Of a stretch of DNA of 15,327 bases, positions 14,378 through 15,327 are shown one piece after another. Each line of letters opens with the position of its first letter. Position 1 is the first letter of the stretch. The notes below the pieces were generated by a model. That model was not told the DNA's origin and did no database searches. It saw only the letters and a program-made list of their open reading frames with translations. The DNA comes from Alphaproteobacteria bacterium (GTDB lineage Bacteria > Pseudomonadota > Alphaproteobacteria > Rs-D84): the NCBI GenBank assembly GCA_024402735.1, contig JAKSTE010000010.1, positions 1-15,327 on the forward strand, read 5' to 3'. Both the position numbers and the translations under genes were made by a program.

Positions 14378-15327
14378 TTATTTACTTTTATGTAATTTTT
14401 TACGCAATTTTTCCATTACACAGAACAAGGCTGGTGTTAAACAAAATGTCCATACTAAAGAAGCAAACATTCCTCCGATCATAACCGCTCCCATAGCAGA
14501 TTTCATTCCGTCTGCAGACCACAACTGTGGAACCATACCAGCAATAATAGCTATTGTTGTCATCAAAATCATATTCTTCTTATCCAACAATTCTTCTAAC
14601 AACACCTTTTTGCCATCTTCACCTGCTTGTACCCTATTAACCGTAGGATCCAATACTAGAATATTATTATTAACAACCAATCCAACCAACATAACAAAAG
14701 CTAACATAGCTCCAACATTCATAGAAGCTCCAGACAAAAACAGCAACACAAAAACTCCTGCAAAACTAGTAATAATTGATGTAGCTATTGTAAAAGGATG
14801 TACAAAAGAATTCATAATTGCAGCTAATAACATGAAAGTTAATATCGTAGCCAACAAGAAAGCCTGAGCTATTTCTCCGGTTGTTTCTGATTGTATTTCT
14901 GACATACCAGCAAATTCTGCTTTATAACCCGGTTCCCATTCTATTTGTTTTAAAATGGCTTCTATCTTACTTTGAACAGGACCAATAGTAGATTTACCTA
15001 TATTAATATCTATTTCTGTAACTCTATTTTTATTAAGACGACGAATATCAGGTGTAGCAGGTAAACTTTCTATTTCTCCTAATTGAGATAAAGCAACCAT
15101 ACCTTTTTGAGAATTTACATACACACTATCAAACATTGCCTTACTTTTAAATTGTTTACCAAATTCAACTATTATTGGATATTCATCACCACGTTCTTTA
15201 TATTTATACGTATCATTACCAAATATAGCTGTACGTAAAACTGATCCAGCTTGATTATTTTTCACACCCCAAAAATTCATTTCTTCTTCATTAGGAATGA
15301 AACGAATTTCATTAGCTGGATTTTGTT
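14378..15327 (-). CDS. RND-family efflux transporter, C-terminal part (partial at window edge)
   Basis: An inner-membrane proton-driven pump of the AcrB/HAE type. Only the C-terminal 315 residues are visible; the frame is open to the window end, so the methionine at 15280 is internal. The visible part starts in the second periplasmic porter/docking region and includes KIEAILKQIEWEPGYKAEFAGMSEIQ. It then shows five transmembrane segments, around residues 153-173, 178-198, 204-225, 253-270 and 278-303 of the fragment. The family stretch GLVVNNNILVLD in the TM10-equivalent helix and ILMTTIAIIAGMVP are clear. The position of AcrB Lys940 is Asn here, as in many RND pumps outside the AcrB type, while the TM11-type threonines are kept. 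It ends in a basic tail, KLRKKLHKSK. Substrate cannot be judged, and the membrane-fusion partner would lie outside the window. Confidence 0.9.
   Translation of the reverse strand, partial: QNPANEIRFIPNEEEMNFWGVKNNQAGSVLRTAIFGNDTYKYKERGDEYPIIVEFGKQFKSKAMFDSVYVNSQKGMVALSQLGEIESLPATPDIRRLNKNRVTEIDINIGKSTIGPVQSKIEAILKQIEWEPGYKAEFAGMSEIQSETTGEIAQAFLLATILTFMLLAAIMNSFVHPFTIATSIITSFAGVFVLLFLSGASMNVGAMLAFVMLVGLVVNNNILVLDPTVNRVQAGEDGKKVLLEELLDKKNMILMTTIAIIAGMVPQLWSADGMKSAMGAVMIGGMFASLVWTFCLTPALFCVMEKLRKKLHKSK

Noticed and set aside
14337..14867. Open reading frame of 176 codons on the plus strand over the RND gene.
   Set aside because: It is antisense to a clear transporter with conserved motifs, its translation is low in complexity (rich in N, I, T), and it has no recognisable domain.

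Overview
The window looks like chromosomal core-genome DNA from an AT-rich (roughly one third G+C by eye) bacterium. The RNA polymerase subunits look alphaproteobacterial: the beta N-terminal half carries the stretch RDIKEQEIFMGEVPLMT and the block IYVRIDRRRKIPAT, both typical of that class. AT richness and compact spacing suggest a host-associated or uncultured lineage, but that is inference and I cannot name a genus. Every gene I can support lies on the minus strand, so transcription runs from high to low coordinates.

Right end (15327 to 13620): the C-terminal part of an RND-family efflux transporter, running off the window edge, then a HAD phosphatase with a membrane segment resembling phosphatidylglycerophosphatase C. 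Two stacked sigma70-type promoters follow.

Centre (13483 to 1896): the classical transcription/translation cluster tRNA-Trp, secE, nusG, rplK, rplA, rplJ, rplL, rpoB, rpoC. It encodes the small Sec subunit, the elongation factor NusG, the ribosomal stalk proteins L11, L1, L10 and L7/L12, and the two largest RNA polymerase subunits. Shine-Dalgarno spacing is tight through most of the cluster. The longer gaps hold RNA structure: a hairpin pair before rplK, a recognisable L10-type leader before rplJ, an attenuator-like region between rplL and rpoB, and a long hairpin between rpoB and rpoC. A strong terminator closes the cluster after rpoC.

Left end (1832 to 1): a small HAD/polynucleotide-phosphatase-like protein, then rpmF (L32, zinc-ribbon form) with its own promoter, and plsX (phospholipid synthesis), separated from rpmF by a terminator-like hairpin. 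plsX is followed by another strong hairpin at the window edge.

No CRISPR array, insertion sequence, phage gene or clearly novel system is visible. The points most worth a second look are the altered rifampicin pocket of RpoB, the shortened zinc loop of RpoC, the terminator inside rpmF-plsX, the absence of the str operon (rpsL-rpsG-fusA) after rpoC, and the structured leaders.
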